Assembly (NCBI RefSeq): GCF_900465355.1
Contig: NZ_LS483254.1
Location: forward strand, 1,260,339 to 1,324,338
Direction: 5' to 3'
DNA length: 64,000 nucleotides
Source: Candidatus Bipolaricaulis anaerobius
GTDB lineage: Bacteria > Bipolaricaulota > Bipolaricaulia > Bipolaricaulales > Bipolaricaulaceae
Part shown: positions 41,720 to 49,453 of the stretch, in pieces
Numbering within the stretch: position 1 is the stretch's first letter
Layout of the letters: each line of letters begins with the position of its first letter
Program-made: the position numbers and the translations under genes
The notes under the pieces: generated by a model
What the model saw: the letters and a program-made list of their open reading frames with translations, nothing else
Told to the model about the DNA's origin: nothing
The model's database searches: none

Positions 41720-42194
41720 GGCGGCCCTGTTCGTGGCCGACCGGCCGCTATCCCTTGCGCGGCTGGCGGAGGCGCTGCGCCTCTCCGAGGAAGCGGTGGG
41801 CCGGCTGATCCAGACCCTGGCCGACGAGTACGCCGCCCCGGATCGGGGGATGGAGCTCGGGCACGAGGGCGGGGGGTACGTGCTGCGGGTGAAGGGCGAG
41901 CTCGCCTCCATCGTCCGGCCGTTCGCTCCCCACCAGGACATCCCCGAACAAACCCTGCGCACCCTCGCCGTGATCGCCTACCATGCGCCGGTGCTCCAGT
42001 CCCAGGTCGTCAAGATGCGCGGCCAGCGCGCCTACGGCCACATCGGGGAGCTCGTTGCCCGCGGGTTCGTGGAGGCGCGGGACCAGGGGCCGACAAAGCT
42101 CCTCACCGTGACCCCCACGCTCTTGTCCTACTTCGGCGCCTCCTCCCTCGACGAGCTGCGGGCCCAACTCGGCCCGGCTCCTTCCCCCGACTAA
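41697..42194 (+). CDS. scpB: Segregation and condensation protein ScpB
   Basis: The 165-residue protein has tandem winged-helix domains: LVEAALFVADRPLSLARLAEAL and QTLRTLAVIAYHAPVLQSQVVKMRG followed by the family motif AYGHIGELVARGFVEA. ScpB dimers bind ScpA to complete the condensin-like complex. It is translationally coupled to scpA by a 23-base overlap. Confidence 0.93.
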   Translation: MEAKALVEAALFVADRPLSLARLAEALRLSEEAVGRLIQTLADEYAAPDRGMELGHEGGGYVLRVKGELASIVRPFAPHQDIPEQTLRTLAVIAYHAPVLQSQVVKMRGQRAYGHIGELVARGFVEARDQGPTKLLTVTPTLLSYFGASSLDELRAQLGPAPSPD

Positions 42195-42301
42195 CGCCTT
42201 CCTAACGGTCGAAGATCCTCATCCCGTGCCACGCAGGGCGAGTTCACCCCTCTTGACCTGCAGGAGTGTGGGGATATATTGGAATACGTCCGGAGGGGCG
42301 T

Positions 42302-42934
42302 ATGGGAGTCCTCACCGTGATCTCAGGTTTGCTCTTGGTTCCCGCGCTTCCCGGGTACACCGCATCGATCGAGGCTTCGCCTGCTACAACCATCACTCCG
42401 GCCGAGCTCACCCGGGGGCGATGGGGCGCCCTCTTCGTGGTAGTCCCTGGTTGCCCGGCGTGTGTGGAGGCCGTGGCCTGGTTGGGAGAAGCCCAACGGG
42501 TGTTTCCTGATCTCGATCTCCTCCTCGTGGGTCCGTGGCGCACCGAGGGACTCGAGGCCCTCTCCTCTGAGGCTGGACTGGCGTTGCTGGTGGACGAGGG
42601 TGGGCGGGTGGGGGTGGCGTGGGGCGTGCGGCGGGCCCCCGCCCTGGTGCTCCTCCTCGACGGCCGGCCCCAAGGCAGACTCGATTGGCCGTTCACCGAA
42701 GACGAGATTGTGCGAGGTCTTGAGGTGCTGGCGGCCGCGCCGCGGGAGGGGCCATGGCAGTTTCTCGGAGCCGCGGTCCCGTCGGGCGAGGCGCGGATGC
42801 TCGCGGGCGACCCCGTCAACCTGGACGAACTCCCGCGACCCCTGCTCGTTCTGTTCTTCAACCCGGACTGCCCGCCCTGCTGGGATGCGCTGCCGGGGCT
42901 TACCGAGCTGGGCGAGGGCGGAACCGATGAGTGA
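42302..42934 (+). CDS. Exported thioredoxin-like protein with two CxxC motifs, second domain incomplete
   Basis: A signal-like N-terminus (MGVLTVISGLLLVPALPGYTASIEA) precedes a thioredoxin-fold domain with GCPACVEA (about residue 50) and DRPAPALVLL-like strand/proline region, then a linker and a second start of a thioredoxin fold, VLFFNPDCPPCWDALPGL, which stops only 21 residues after its CxxC. The truncated second domain could be decay or a dimerisation tail. It may handle disulfides of the cysteine-rich protein encoded 21 bases downstream. GGAGG lies 5 bases before the ATG. Confidence 0.6.
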   Translation: MGVLTVISGLLLVPALPGYTASIEASPATTITPAELTRGRWGALFVVVPGCPACVEAVAWLGEAQRVFPDLDLLLVGPWRTEGLEALSSEAGLALLVDEGGRVGVAWGVRRAPALVLLLDGRPQGRLDWPFTEDEIVRGLEVLAAAPREGPWQFLGAAVPSGEARMLAGDPVNLDELPRPLLVLFFNPDCPPCWDALPGLTELGEGGTDE

Positions 42935-42955
42935 GAACCTGTGAGGAGGTGCGTG

Positions 42956-43411
42956 ATGCGAGCGCCGTTGTGGGTGTTGGCGGTGGTGCTGGTCCTCGGG
43001 GTCGTTGGTCTGGCGGGTGACGGGAGCGTGCCGTGGCCGGGCACTGCAGGCGGAGGGAAGGGGGCATTCCAGCCCACCTCAAACATAGAACCGATAGGGC
43101 CGATCGAGACTCCCCTGTGGTGGAACTTCGGCTGCTCCTGGCAGTGGCTTGGATCTTGGACCTACTGCTACTGCTGTTGGGAATGCGAGAGATACGAGGC
43201 GTCTCTGCTCTGCACGGCGATTGTCGGGGCAGCCTGCTCAACAGTATGCACCGGTGCTACAGGGAGCTACGGAGGCTTCCCATGCAGTCTGGGTTGTGCC
43301 TTCATCGCCTACGAGCTCTGTAAGGATTGTGTCTCTTGGCGGGAGTGGTGCCCTTACTGCATGGACTGCCGCGTGACCGCGTGTCCGACAGGGGCCGCTG
43401 TACCGCTCTAG
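42956..43411 (+). CDS. Exported cysteine-rich small protein, unknown function
   Basis: This 151-residue product has a signal peptide (MRAPLWVLAVVLVLGVVGLAG) and 16 cysteines in the mature part, many as CYCC, CxxxC and CxxC pairs, mixed with tryptophan and tyrosine. The Cys/Gly/Ala-rich middle (AACSTVCTGATGSYGG) resembles small secreted peptides or bacteriocin-like domains, but no family is recognised. GGAGG lies 6 bases before the ATG. The preceding gene is a thioredoxin-like protein, which fits a need for disulfide handling. Confidence 0.55.
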   Translation: MRAPLWVLAVVLVLGVVGLAGDGSVPWPGTAGGGKGAFQPTSNIEPIGPIETPLWWNFGCSWQWLGSWTYCYCCWECERYEASLLCTAIVGAACSTVCTGATGSYGGFPCSLGCAFIAYELCKDCVSWREWCPYCMDCRVTACPTGAAVPL

Positions 43412-43463
43412 GCTTCCATCTCAAGGATCAACAGGAAGGAGATGGGTCTCGGGAGAGGACAAG

Positions 43464-43718
43464 ATGGCACGTAGGCGAATCGCCGAGTTCGCGATTTGGA
43501 CAGCCGGCGCAGCTACGCTAGGACTTCTTCCTTCGTTTGCGCTGCCAAGCCGTCTTGGACAGACTTTCCTGGTCTGCCTCGGGGTCGAAGGCTGTATCAG
43601 CGCTTACCGCACGATTCGCGCTGTCAGAGGCTACTGGCGACCTGCAGCCACCGTGATCTTAGTGCGCCTCTGGGCGGCCGGGCTGTTCATCGGAGTGGGT
43701 TGGCTCAAGGCCATCTAG
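43464..43718 (+). CDS. Small integral membrane protein, unknown function
   Basis: The 84-residue protein has three predicted membrane helices (about 8-28, 32-53, 61-82) and an N-terminal positive patch (MARRR). It is in line with the cysteine-rich genes on either side, with GAGAGG shortly before the ATG. A role in export, immunity or anchoring of the neighbouring products is possible but not shown. Confidence 0.5.
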   Translation: MARRRIAEFAIWTAGAATLGLLPSFALPSRLGQTFLVCLGVEGCISAYRTIRAVRGYWRPAATVILVRLWAAGLFIGVGWLKAI

Positions 43719-43797
43719 CTGGTCGCTGCGGCACCGATCAACGGCACCTCGTCTGGACCAGTCAAGCAGGCGATCATCGTGGCCAGCGCTGCACGAG

Positions 43798-44082
43798 TTG
43801 CTCGGGCAGCTCCGCGCTCATTGCTGCGCCACCCCGACGTACGGAATTCTTGACCGAGAGGGGGGGATCCGCTGGGTGCACGAAGGCGTGGTCGGACCGG
43901 ATGGGACTTGGTGGCTGATGCGTTGCTGCTGGCATTTCTGCGCTGAGCCATGCTGGGGCCCCTGCTGGTGGCCTCCCTTCATCTGCCTGAACTGCTGCAG
44001 GTGGGAGACTGGCTGTGAGTACGGTTGCTTCCCTCCCGACGCGATTCCAATGGGCCTTCCGATGGGAGATCTCCCGCACTAG
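43798..44082 (+). CDS. Possible cysteine-rich small protein
   Basis: A frame of 94 codons has 12 cysteines concentrated in its last 60 residues (CCWHFCAEPCWGPCWW, NCCRWETGCEYGC), with many tryptophans. The start is uncertain: TTG at 43798 lacks a ribosome site, the frame is open further upstream without ATG or GTG, and an ATG at 43918 would give only 54 residues. A GCGGGAG hairpin surrounds the stop codon. The similarity in composition to the protein at 42956 argues that it is real or a remnant of such a gene. Confidence 0.4.
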   Translation: MLGQLRAHCCATPTYGILDREGGIRWVHEGVVGPDGTWWLMRCCWHFCAEPCWGPCWWPPFICLNCCRWETGCEYGCFPPDAIPMGLPMGDLPH

Positions 44083-44452
44083 CGCGGGAGGACGGGAAGC
44101 AGAGGGAGTCGCCCTCCTGGTATCCGGGGCGTGCGCCGTGCCGACCCAAGGGGCGGTATCTGGGTGAAGCCAGAGATAACGGCACCTAGGGTGTGAGGAG
44201 CCTCCCCGGAGTGCCGAGGCACCGACGCTACCCGGCGGAGCCAGAATCAGCGGAGGGACGGTCCACAGCGCAATCCCGCACAACCGTCCGTGTCTGGCGG
44301 CCTCTGCGCGGCTGCCTCAGCCGGGGCGTCATGATGGGTCACCCGCAACCCGCCAGGCCGCTCCGCGGTGGGGCCTGGCACGGCGGGCGGTGCATCTGCA
44401 ATGGGAACTCGCGAGAGCGTACCTGGGAAGCACATACGGAGGTGAAGGGAAG
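44083..44452. other. 370-base region without a clear gene, several stem-loops
   Basis: Stems include CTCCCGC / GCGGGAG at the preceding stop (44071-44090), GAGGG / CCCTC (44102-44116), CTGG / CCAG (44161-44173), and CGGCAC / GTGCCG (44180-44216) enclosing a smaller hairpin. No tRNA, RNase P, tmRNA or known riboswitch signature was recognised. It may be a structured leader of the downstream gene or decayed coding sequence. Confidence 0.35.
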
Positions 44453-45259
44453 ATGAGACGAGTGTTGCTGGAGTGCGCAGTTCTAGTGGTCGCGTTTGCG
44501 GTCACTGTTCCGACGGCAGCCCGCGCTGGCGAGATGCTCAGTGGTGTACGCTGGGTCTACAGGGCCGAGGTCCACGACCTCACCCGCGATGTCCCCTCAA
44601 CGACCGAGGTCGAGGTCCTGAGCTTCGTCGGTGCCGACGGGCTACAGGGGTGGGTCGTGACCACGATGACGGAATGGGCGACGACTCTCGCCGTACTCCC
44701 GAGAGACCCTGAGGACGAAGGCAATCCGGACGTGACTGGGCCACCCCATGCTCTCCTCCGATGGCCCACCGCCCTCGACACGTTCGTCCCAGAGTTGCGG
44801 GGGAGAAGCGCCCCCCCGGTGCACTTCTACGCCAGCCCCGCTCTCCGCGTCAGCGAGTTCCAGGTGGAGATCTCGTCCCGGGAGATGCTGCCCGATGGGA
44901 CGACGCAGTCGGGTGCTGCTCGTCTGGCTCTTGGTTTGCGGGGCGCAACGACGGTTGCTGGTGGTACGTTCCATGACCTATACGCGACAACGTACTCTGC
45001 CACTTGGTGGGGGACCTCCCACCATGGAGAAGCCTGGTGGGCTGCGGAGAACGGAGCGGCCGGTCCGGCAGATATCCCCGTGATGGCGCGGGGGACGGTA
45101 GATGCTATCCTGCAGTACACATGGGAACTGACCGGCCACGAGCTACTTGAGGCAGGTGCCTTCGTAGCACGGCTGAGTCAGGCATTGCAGGAGACAGCCA
45201 AGACAGACCCTGTCAAAGCCCAAGAAGCGCTCAGGGATCTGGGGATCCTGGTTCCGTAG
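44453..45259 (+). CDS. Exported protein of unknown function
   Basis: The 268-residue product has a signal peptide (MRRVLLECAVLVVAFAVTVPTAARA) and a mature part of mixed strands with no cysteines and no recognised domain. It opens with GVRWVYRAEVHDLTRDVPSTTEVEVL, a pattern of outer-membrane lipoprotein-like or DUF-type beta proteins. GGAGG lies about 9 bases before the ATG. It closes the accessory block and is transcribed with the same orientation as the cysteine-rich genes. Confidence 0.6.
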   Translation: MRRVLLECAVLVVAFAVTVPTAARAGEMLSGVRWVYRAEVHDLTRDVPSTTEVEVLSFVGADGLQGWVVTTMTEWATTLAVLPRDPEDEGNPDVTGPPHALLRWPTALDTFVPELRGRSAPPVHFYASPALRVSEFQVEISSREMLPDGTTQSGAARLALGLRGATTVAGGTFHDLYATTYSATWWGTSHHGEAWWAAENGAAGPADIPVMARGTVDAILQYTWELTGHELLEAGAFVARLSQALQETAKTDPVKAQEALRDLGILVP

Positions 45260-45353
45260 CGGGGAAGACCCCGTAGCTCTGCGTGGCAGGTGGCGTGCCC
45301 GGGAGTGCCAGTCGGGTACGCCACCGATCTCCTGGCGCACCAAGACCGGCCGG

Positions 45354-45382
45354 TTGACGGCGTCCGGCCCGCAGGATAGCAT
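45354..45382 (+). promoter_or_regulatory. Promoter of rpsI, leaderless
   Basis: TTGACG and TAGCAT are 17 bases apart, and the GTG start is 5 bases after the -10 box, so the message would start at the start codon. This is the clearest two-box example of the leaderless pattern in the window. Confidence 0.7.
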
Positions 45383-45387
45383 TCGCT

Positions 45388-45861
45388 GTGGAGTTCGCTC
45401 AGGAGGTGGAGATCCCGTTGGAGCAGGCAATAGAAGAGACTCGCCGTGCCTCCCCCGGCACCGTGGCGTTCCACGGCGTCGGCCGACGCAAGGAGGCCGT
45501 GGCCCGGGTGTACTTGAAGGAGGGCGACGGCACGATCCTCGTCAACGGCCGCCCGGCCGAGGCGTACTTCGCGGCGTTCGCGTTCAGCACAGACCACCTC
45601 AACCGGCACCTCCTCTCCCCGTTCTACGCTACGGGGACGATCGGCCGGTACGCAGTGCGCGCCCGGGTAGAGGGCGGGGGGGCCACGGGACAACTGGAGG
45701 CGGTTCGGCTCGGGATCGCCCGAGCCCTCGTCGAGATGACGCCCGAGTTCAGGAAGCCCCTCAAGGACGCAGGCCTCCTCACCCGCGACGCCCGCGCCGT
45801 CGAGCGGAAGAAGTACGGGCATCGCAAGGCACGGAAGAAGGAGCAGTACTCCAAGCGGTGA
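45388..45861 (+). CDS. rpsI: 30S ribosomal protein S9
   Basis: The C-terminal 128 residues are canonical S9: [60 protein letters not shown], and the basic tail [17 protein letters not shown] that reaches the P-site tRNA. About 28 extra N-terminal residues precede this core; the GTG start fits the promoter position. The usual partner rplM is not upstream. Confidence 0.95.
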   Translation: MEFAQEVEIPLEQAIEETRRASPGTVAFHGVGRRKEAVARVYLKEGDGTILVNGRPAEAYFAAFAFSTDHLNRHLLSPFYATGTIGRYAVRARVEGGGATGQLEAVRLGIARALVEMTPEFRKPLKDAGLLTRDARAVERKKYGHRKARKKEQYSKR

Positions 45862-45865
45862 TACG

Positions 45866-46129
45866 ATGAAACAGGGCATCCATCCTCAGGTCTATACGAC
45901 CGTGATCCGCTGCAGCTGTGGGGCGGAGTTCGAGACCATGTCCACCAAGAAGGACCTCCGCGTGGACGTGTGCTCGCAGTGCCACCCCTTCTTCACCGGC
46001 GAGACACGCCTCGTGGACGCCGAGGGGCGGGTGGAACGGTTCACCCGCAAGTACGGGAACTGGCAGGAGGCGCCCCAGAAGGCGCCGGAAGAGAAGAAGC
46101 CCGCACGGAAGACGAGCAAGCGCCGCTGA
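45866..46129 (+). CDS. rpmE: 50S ribosomal protein L31 (zinc-binding type)
   Basis: L31 of 87 residues with [22 protein letters not shown] and [14 protein letters not shown]; the four cysteines make the zinc-binding (C+) form. The C-terminal extension after residue 67 is lysine-rich and longer than usual. The stop overlaps the next start (TGATG). Confidence 0.93.
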   Translation: MKQGIHPQVYTTVIRCSCGAEFETMSTKKDLRVDVCSQCHPFFTGETRLVDAEGRVERFTRKYGNWQEAPQKAPEEKKPARKTSKRR

Positions 46130-46992
46130 TGCCGATCGGAGGGCAGGCGGTCATCGAAGGGGTGATGCTCCAGGACGGCCCACGGGTGGCGATGGCCGTG
46201 CGCACCCCCGACGGCCCGATCGCTGTCGAGCCCTTGCCGAACAGGTTCGCCGTCCCCCGGCTCGAGGGGATCCCGTTCGTTCGCGGTCCGATCAAGCTCG
46301 TTCAGATGCTGGCACTGGGCTGGGAAGCCCTCAGCCGGTCGGCGGAGCTCGCCTACCCCGCGGAGGCGCCGGCGTCGCGGTGGGAGTCGCTCCTGGTCAT
46401 CGTCCTCGTGGTGGTGATCCTCGTGGGCGGGTTCATGCTCCTTCCCGCCTACCTCACCGGGCTCACCGGGATCGAGAACCGCATCCTGTTCAACCTCGTC
46501 GAGGGCGGGATTCGGGTGGCCCTGTTCCTGGGGTACCTCGCGGCAATCTCGTTCCTCTCTGACATCCGGCGGGTGTTCCAGTACCACGGGGCGGAACACA
46601 AGGTCGTGCACTCCTATGAGGAGGGCGTGGCGTCCGTGCCCGATGCCCGAGGGAGAAGCCCGATCCATCCCCGCTGCGGGACGAGCTTCCTCCTCCTGTT
46701 CGTGGTGGTGGCGATCCTCGTGTTCTCCCTCCTCCCCACGTCCAACGTGTGGATCCGCCTGGGAGGACGGCTCCTCCTCCTCCCGGTGGTGGCCAGCCTC
46801 ACTTACGAAATCCTCAGGTTCGGGTCCCGGCACCCGCGGGCGTGGTGGCTCCAGCCCCTCCTCGCCCCAGGGCTCCTCCTCCAGCGGTTCACCACCCGCG
46901 ACCCGTCCGATGACCAGATCGAGGTCGCCTTCGCCGCCCTCCGCTACCTGACCGACGAGGACGCGCGCAGCTCCTCCACCACCGGCGCGTAG
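46129..46992 (+). CDS. DUF1385 (YqhQ-like) membrane protein
   Basis: The 287-residue protein begins IGGQAVIEGVMLQDGPRVAMAVR, has several membrane segments (about 85-110, 120-145, 185-210, 215-235), and the family core YHGAEHKVVHSYEEG and HPRCGTSFLLLFVVV. DUF1385 proteins are widespread in bacteria with unknown function and often lie beside rpmE and prfA, as here beside rpmE. Its 3' end overlaps the convergent PHP gene by 49 bases. Confidence 0.9.
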   Translation: MPIGGQAVIEGVMLQDGPRVAMAVRTPDGPIAVEPLPNRFAVPRLEGIPFVRGPIKLVQMLALGWEALSRSAELAYPAEAPASRWESLLVIVLVVVILVGGFMLLPAYLTGLTGIENRILFNLVEGGIRVALFLGYLAAISFLSDIRRVFQYHGAEHKVVHSYEEGVASVPDARGRSPIHPRCGTSFLLLFVVVAILVFSLLPTSNVWIRLGGRLLLLPVVASLTYEILRFGSRHPRAWWLQPLLAPGLLLQRFTTRDPSDDQIEVAFAALRYLTDEDARSSSTTGA

Positions 46993-47798
46993 GGCACGCG
47001 CACCAAGCCGATCGCGTCCTTGACCGACCCTGGCCCGTGATCATCGGATCCGCCGGTTGGGATCAGATCGAGCTTGCGAACGATCCCCGCTACGGACGCG
47101 GGATCCGCGTGCAGGGTTTGGCGCGAAGCCTCGTAGGGGTAGTACACCTCTGCCCCCGCCAATCCCTCCCCGGCGAGCGCGGTGAGGGCGCCTTCCCAGT
47201 CCGCAAACGAGAGAAAACAGGGGTGGGCGAGCGCGGCCACCCCGCCCGCGGCGCGGATCGCGGTGATGACCTGGCGGCTCGTGGGGCGGGGGAGGGGCAC
47301 GTAGCACGGCGTGCCCGACGCGAGGAACCGCCGGAACGCATCCTCGTAGTCGCGGGCGAGGCCGCGGTGCACGAGGACAGCGGCCAGGTGCGGACGACCG
47401 ACCGACCCCGCGGCGCCGGCGAGCACCTCGCTGACCGTGATCTCCTCCCCCAGGACCTCCTGGCAGAGCCGGACCATCGCCTCCATCCGCTGCCGACGTG
47501 CCTCCGCCATCCACCGAAACAGCTCCCCTAGGGCGGGATGCTCGGGGGAGAGGAAGTACCCCAGGATTTCCCCTCTCTCCCCGCCGACGTCGGCCTTCAC
47601 CTCGACCCCGCAGATGACCTCGATCCCGCTGTGGTAGGCGACGGGGGAAGTAAGCTCGGGCCCGATCGTGTCGTGATCGGTGATCGCGATCGCCGACAGC
47701 CCGACGCCCTTCGCTCGCGCCACCATCCCCGCCAGGTCGAGGGTTCCATCCGACCATCGGGTGTGGAGGTGCAGATCAGCCCACTTGGGCGTCGCCAT
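46944..47798 (-). CDS. PHP-domain phosphoesterase
   Basis: This PHP hydrolase has the metal motifs WADLHLHTRWSDG, IAITDHDT, CGVEVKA, VALAHP and GGSDDHGPG. The size (284 residues) and layout fit the TrpH/YciV group, which acts on nucleoside 3',5'-bisphosphates and short RNA 5' ends. It overlaps nusB by 23 bases, so both are in one transcript. The precise substrate is inferred. Confidence 0.87.
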   Translation of the reverse strand: MATPKWADLHLHTRWSDGTLDLAGMVARAKGVGLSAIAITDHDTIGPELTSPVAYHSGIEVICGVEVKADVGGERGEILGYFLSPEHPALGELFRWMAEARRQRMEAMVRLCQEVLGEEITVSEVLAGAAGSVGRPHLAAVLVHRGLARDYEDAFRRFLASGTPCYVPLPRPTSRQVITAIRAAGGVAALAHPCFLSFADWEGALTALAGEGLAGAEVYYPYEASRQTLHADPASVAGIVRKLDLIPTGGSDDHGPGSVKDAIGLVRVPYAPVVEELRASSSVR

Positions 47799-48171
47799 GG
47801 CGCTCCTTCCACACCCGATCGAGGATCCCATTGATCACAGCGGGGGCGTGCTCCGTTCCGTAGGTCTTGGCCAGCTCCACCGCCTCGTTGATGACCACTT
47901 CGGGGGGGGTAGCGGTGTAGAGGAGCTCGTACAGGGCAAGGCGCAGGATGTTCCGGTCCACCACCGGCAGGCGGTCCAGTCCCCACCCCCGGGCCCGTTG
48001 GTCGATGATCCGGTCGATCTCCGCCCGCTGTTCGTGGACCCCCGCGAGGAGGGCGCGCGCGAACGCTTCTTCGGCAAGATCCTCATCCCCGAGGGGATCA
48101 TCTGCAGAGAGAGGGAGGTACTCGTCGCGGTACAGGGACCGCAAGACCGCCTCGCGGGCTTGGCGTCGCAC
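47776..48171 (-). CDS. nusB: Transcription antitermination factor NusB
   Basis: The 131-residue all-helical protein starts MRRQAREAVLRSLYRDEY and contains RLPVVDRNILRLALYELLY, PPEVVINEAVELAKTYG and FINGILDRV-type sequence at the end, the standard NusB pattern. NusB binds boxA RNA with S10 in rRNA antitermination. Confidence 0.94.
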   Translation of the reverse strand: MRRQAREAVLRSLYRDEYLPLSADDPLGDEDLAEEAFARALLAGVHEQRAEIDRIIDQRARGWGLDRLPVVDRNILRLALYELLYTATPPEVVINEAVELAKTYGTEHAPAVINGILDRVWKERHGDAQVG

Positions 48172-48172
48172 G

Positions 48173-48706
48173 TCAGCGGGGGCGGCGGGGCCGTCCGGTC
48201 CCCACCACGACCATCCTCACCTCGGGGACCTCGAGCCCCGTCTTCGCCGACACCTCTTGGGCAAGCAGGCTCTGCAACCGCTCCGCGAGGGCGGGGACTT
48301 CCTCCCCGGGGGGGAGGTAGAGCGAGACGTGGAGGGCGAGGCCCTCCCCCATCGGCCGGATGTGGACGCGGAACCGGTGCAACCCGAGCTCCTCACGGAG
48401 GAGCATCCCCGCCATCTCGCGCACCGTGTCCACGGTGATGAAGATCATCCCCTTCGGCCCCTGCCGACGGAGGGCCCGCCGGACCGTGAGCCGGTTGACG
48501 GCGATCCGCACGAACACGGCGGCAGCGGCGACGAACGTGATGGCCCACACCACCAGGACCGCCTGCACGGCAGCCGACGTAAGCGTGGTCCCGCCGGGGA
48601 CGCTGAGCTCCAGGTTCCCCGATGCGATCGCGACCACCGCCACCACCATCGCCACCGCCGCGAGGAAGAGGGAGATGGCCCCGGCCCAGAACGCATACCC
48701 ACTCAT
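48173..48706 (-). CDS. amaP: Alkaline shock response membrane anchor protein AmaP-like
   Basis: Two N-terminal membrane helices (about 5-28 and 47-70) are followed by a cytoplasmic Asp23-like domain (about 85-165). This is the AmaP build, which tethers Asp23 to the membrane in Firmicutes. It lies directly after the first asp23 gene with a 4-base overlap. Confidence 0.75.
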   Translation of the reverse strand: MSGYAFWAGAISLFLAAVAMVVAVVAIASGNLELSVPGGTTLTSAAVQAVLVVWAITFVAAAAVFVRIAVNRLTVRRALRRQGPKGMIFITVDTVREMAGMLLREELGLHRFRVHIRPMGEGLALHVSLYLPPGEEVPALAERLQSLLAQEVSAKTGLEVPEVRMVVVGTGRPRRPR

Positions 48707-49080
48707 GATGACCTCCCCTTGCGCCGCCCCTCCTCGGGGAACACCACCCGCACCACCTCCACGTTCACCTCATCCACGGGGAGGGCCGTCATCTTCTCCA
48801 CCTCAGCCTTGACCCTCGTCTGCAACGCTTGGGCCACTTCCTGAACAGCGTGGCCGTACAGCACCCCCACCTTGAGGGCGAGCCGGACCCGGCCCTCGGA
48901 GAGCTCCACCTCCACCAGGCGCCGCACCGCCTCACCGCGGGGCATCGTCCCCCCCCTGGGCGGGGCCACCCCGGCCACGTCCACTGCGGCGAGCCCGGCG
49001 ATGGTGGCGATGACGTCCCTGGAGATCGAGATCTGCCCTTCCTCCGGGCTTTCTCCGATCAGCTCCTCATCCCTCGCCAT
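48703..49080 (-). CDS. Asp23/Gls24 family protein (first copy)
   Basis: The 125-residue protein has the Asp23 core: ISISRDVIATIAGLAAVDVAGVA, LALKVGVLYGHAVQEVAQALQTRVKAEVEKM and VDEVNVEVVRVVF. Asp23 proteins form membrane-tethered polymers linked to envelope stress; the exact role is not known. Its start lies inside the end of the second copy. Confidence 0.88.
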   Translation of the reverse strand: MARDEELIGESPEEGQISISRDVIATIAGLAAVDVAGVAPPRGGTMPRGEAVRRLVEVELSEGRVRLALKVGVLYGHAVQEVAQALQTRVKAEVEKMTALPVDEVNVEVVRVVFPEEGRRKGRSS

Positions 49081-49453
49081 CCTCCCCCCCCTCGAGCATC
49101 AGGATCTCCTCGGGCGGGATCACGTGTCGGACATGCACATCCACCCGGCCCACCGTGATCCCCACCATCCCCTCCAGGTCCTCCCGCACCCGCCGCTGGA
49201 CGGCCTGGGCGACACTGTGCACGGAGTAGCCGAGCACCACAGCGATACGCAGCTCCACGTCCACCACATCGCCCCGGATCGTGATCTGGATGCCCTCCTC
49301 CCCTCCCCCGAGGAGGCCGATGATCCCCCCGCCGCGCAGGGAGCGTACCCCCTCGATCCCCGCGATCGCACGGGCGGCGATGGCCGACAGGACCTCCTGG
49401 CGAACGGCCACCACGCCGAGGGGCTGCGGGGTCTCCCACCGTGGCTCGGCCAA
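49067..49453 (-). CDS. Asp23/Gls24 family protein (second copy)
   Basis: This 128-residue paralogue has VAVRQEVLSAIAARAIAGIEGV, RIAVVLGYSVHSVAQAVQRRVREDLE and VDVHVRHVIPP. It overlaps the other copy by 14 bases and begins just after efp, matching the efp-asp23-nusB order seen in many Firmicutes. Confidence 0.88.
   Translation of the reverse strand: MAEPRWETPQPLGVVAVRQEVLSAIAARAIAGIEGVRSLRGGGIIGLLGGGEEGIQITIRGDVVDVELRIAVVLGYSVHSVAQAVQRRVREDLEGMVGITVGRVDVHVRHVIPPEEILMLEGGEDGEG

Noticed and set aside
44193..44456. 87-codon frame in the gap before the exported protein gene
   Set aside because: Arg/Pro-rich low-complexity composition typical of non-coding GC-rich sequence, with no good ribosome site.
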